5,913 nt of DNA from an uncultured Steroidobacteraceae bacterium (lineage in GTDB: Bacteria; Pseudomonadota; Gammaproteobacteria; Steroidobacterales; Steroidobacteraceae): positions 1-5,913 of the forward strand of contig CATPBM010000238.1 in assembly GCA_955652625.1 (NCBI GenBank), read 5' to 3'. The notes under the pieces were generated by a model. The model had not been told where the DNA came from. It did not search any database and saw nothing but the letters and a program-made list of their open reading frames with translations. Made by a program: the position numbers and the translations under genes. Position 1 is the stretch's first letter; every line of letters starts with the position of its first letter. Positions 5,553 to 5,913 of this stretch are shown here, piece by piece.

Positions 5553-5913
5553 GCCGTTCGCGGCGCTCCTGAGCCTCGATGCTCAGCGTCGCTACCGGGC
5601 GCGCCTCGAGGCGCTTGACGCCGATCTCCTCGCCGGTCTCGAGACAATATCCGTACGAGCCGTCCTCGATGCGTTTCAAGGCGTCGTCGATCTTGCGGAT
5701 CAGCTTGCGCTCGCGGTCGCGCGTGCGCAGCTCCAGGCTGAACTCTTCTTCCTGGGTCGCGCGGTCGTTCGGATCCGGGAAGTTCGCCGCCTCATCCTTC
5801 ATGTGCGTGACCGTGCGGTCGACCTCGACCATGAGGTCGCGCTTCCAGCTGTTGAGAATACGGCGGAAGTGCTCGAGCTGCTCCTTGCTCATGTACAGCT
5901 CGCCGCGCTTGTC
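5512..5913 (-). CDS. dksA: RNA polymerase-binding transcription factor DksA, zinc-ligand-poor form (5' end outside window)
   Basis: DksA binds the RNA polymerase secondary channel and, with ppGpp, represses rRNA promoters and activates amino-acid promoters. The visible 133 residues correspond to E. coli DksA from about residue 25 onward. The frame is open to the right edge, and the seven codons before the ATG at 5890-5892 (DKRGELY) match the family, so that ATG is internal (equivalent to Met32 in E. coli). The coiled-coil tip is intact: counting from that Met, Asp40, Asp43 and Ala45 correspond to Asp71, Asp74 and Ala76. The EEEFSLELRTRDRERKLI helix is well conserved. The zinc finger is not: the four ligand positions read Cys83, Thr86, Ser104 and Ala107 in place of Cys114, Cys117, Cys135 and Cys138, with identical spacing. 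This C-T-S-A pattern is that of zinc-independent DksA proteins such as Pseudomonas DksA2. The C-terminus is charged (RERRERQYGDRDDRYR). The gene heads a probable operon with gluQ and perhaps phaR. Confidence 0.96.
   Translation of the reverse strand, partial: DKRGELYMSKEQLEHFRRILNSWKRDLMVEVDRTVTHMKDEAANFPDPNDRATQEEEFSLELRTRDRERKLIRKIDDALKRIEDGSYGYCLETGEEIGVKRLEARPVATLSIEAQERRERRERQYGDRDDRYR

Noticed and set aside
4617..5618. A 333-codon + strand open frame opposite gluQ and the end of dksA
   Set aside because: The minus strand clearly encodes GluQ-RS and DksA; this frame has no recognisable motif, and the low stop-codon frequency follows from high GC.
5512..5892. DksA starting at the ATG at 5892
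   Set aside because: The frame continues to the window edge and the preceding codons (GELY before Met) match the family's GEEYM; the gene is simply truncated by the window.

Overview
The window looks like chromosomal core DNA from a GC-rich gammaproteobacterium. The evidence is the order rbfA-truB-rpsO-pnp, a dksA-gluQ pair on the opposite strand, high GC with strong G/C preference at third codon positions, and a PhaR-type polyhydroxyalkanoate (PHA) regulator. A Xanthomonadales, Nevskiales or Steroidobacterales-like lineage would fit, but this is inference from gene content and not a phylogenetic placement. There are no mobile elements, CRISPR arrays or RNA genes that I can support.

Layout, left half, mainly + strand: the 3' end of rbfA (ribosome maturation, cut by the window edge), truB (tRNA pseudouridine-55 synthase), a small lipoprotein gene on the - strand that interrupts the usual truB-rpsO junction, an intergenic region with a good sigma70-type promoter, rpsO (ribosomal protein S15), an intrinsic terminator, and pnp (polynucleotide phosphorylase) with a GTG start. 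Together these genes serve ribosome assembly, tRNA modification and RNA turnover.

Layout, right half, all - strand and convergent with pnp: dksA (cut by the right edge), then gluQ overlapping it by 41 nt, then a 97-nt gap with a perfect dyad, then a short phaR. Read 5' to 3', this is a probable dksA-gluQ-phaR transcription unit. It joins a stringent-response transcription factor, a tRNA-Asp queuosine-glutamylating enzyme and a PHA-storage repressor.

Most of the window is ordinary housekeeping DNA. The points worth a second look are: (i) the roughly 90-residue lipoprotein, whose C-terminal half reads like a fragment of a TonB-receptor plug domain and carries a cysteine pair; (ii) DksA in its canonical locus with only one of the four zinc-finger cysteines (C-T-S-A pattern); (iii) the long dksA/gluQ overlap forced by the lack of any later start codon; (iv) an 8-bp perfect inverted repeat just upstream of the phaR ribosome binding site; (v) a second 8-bp dyad in the lipoprotein-rpsO intergenic region. 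I found no convincing new multi-gene system.
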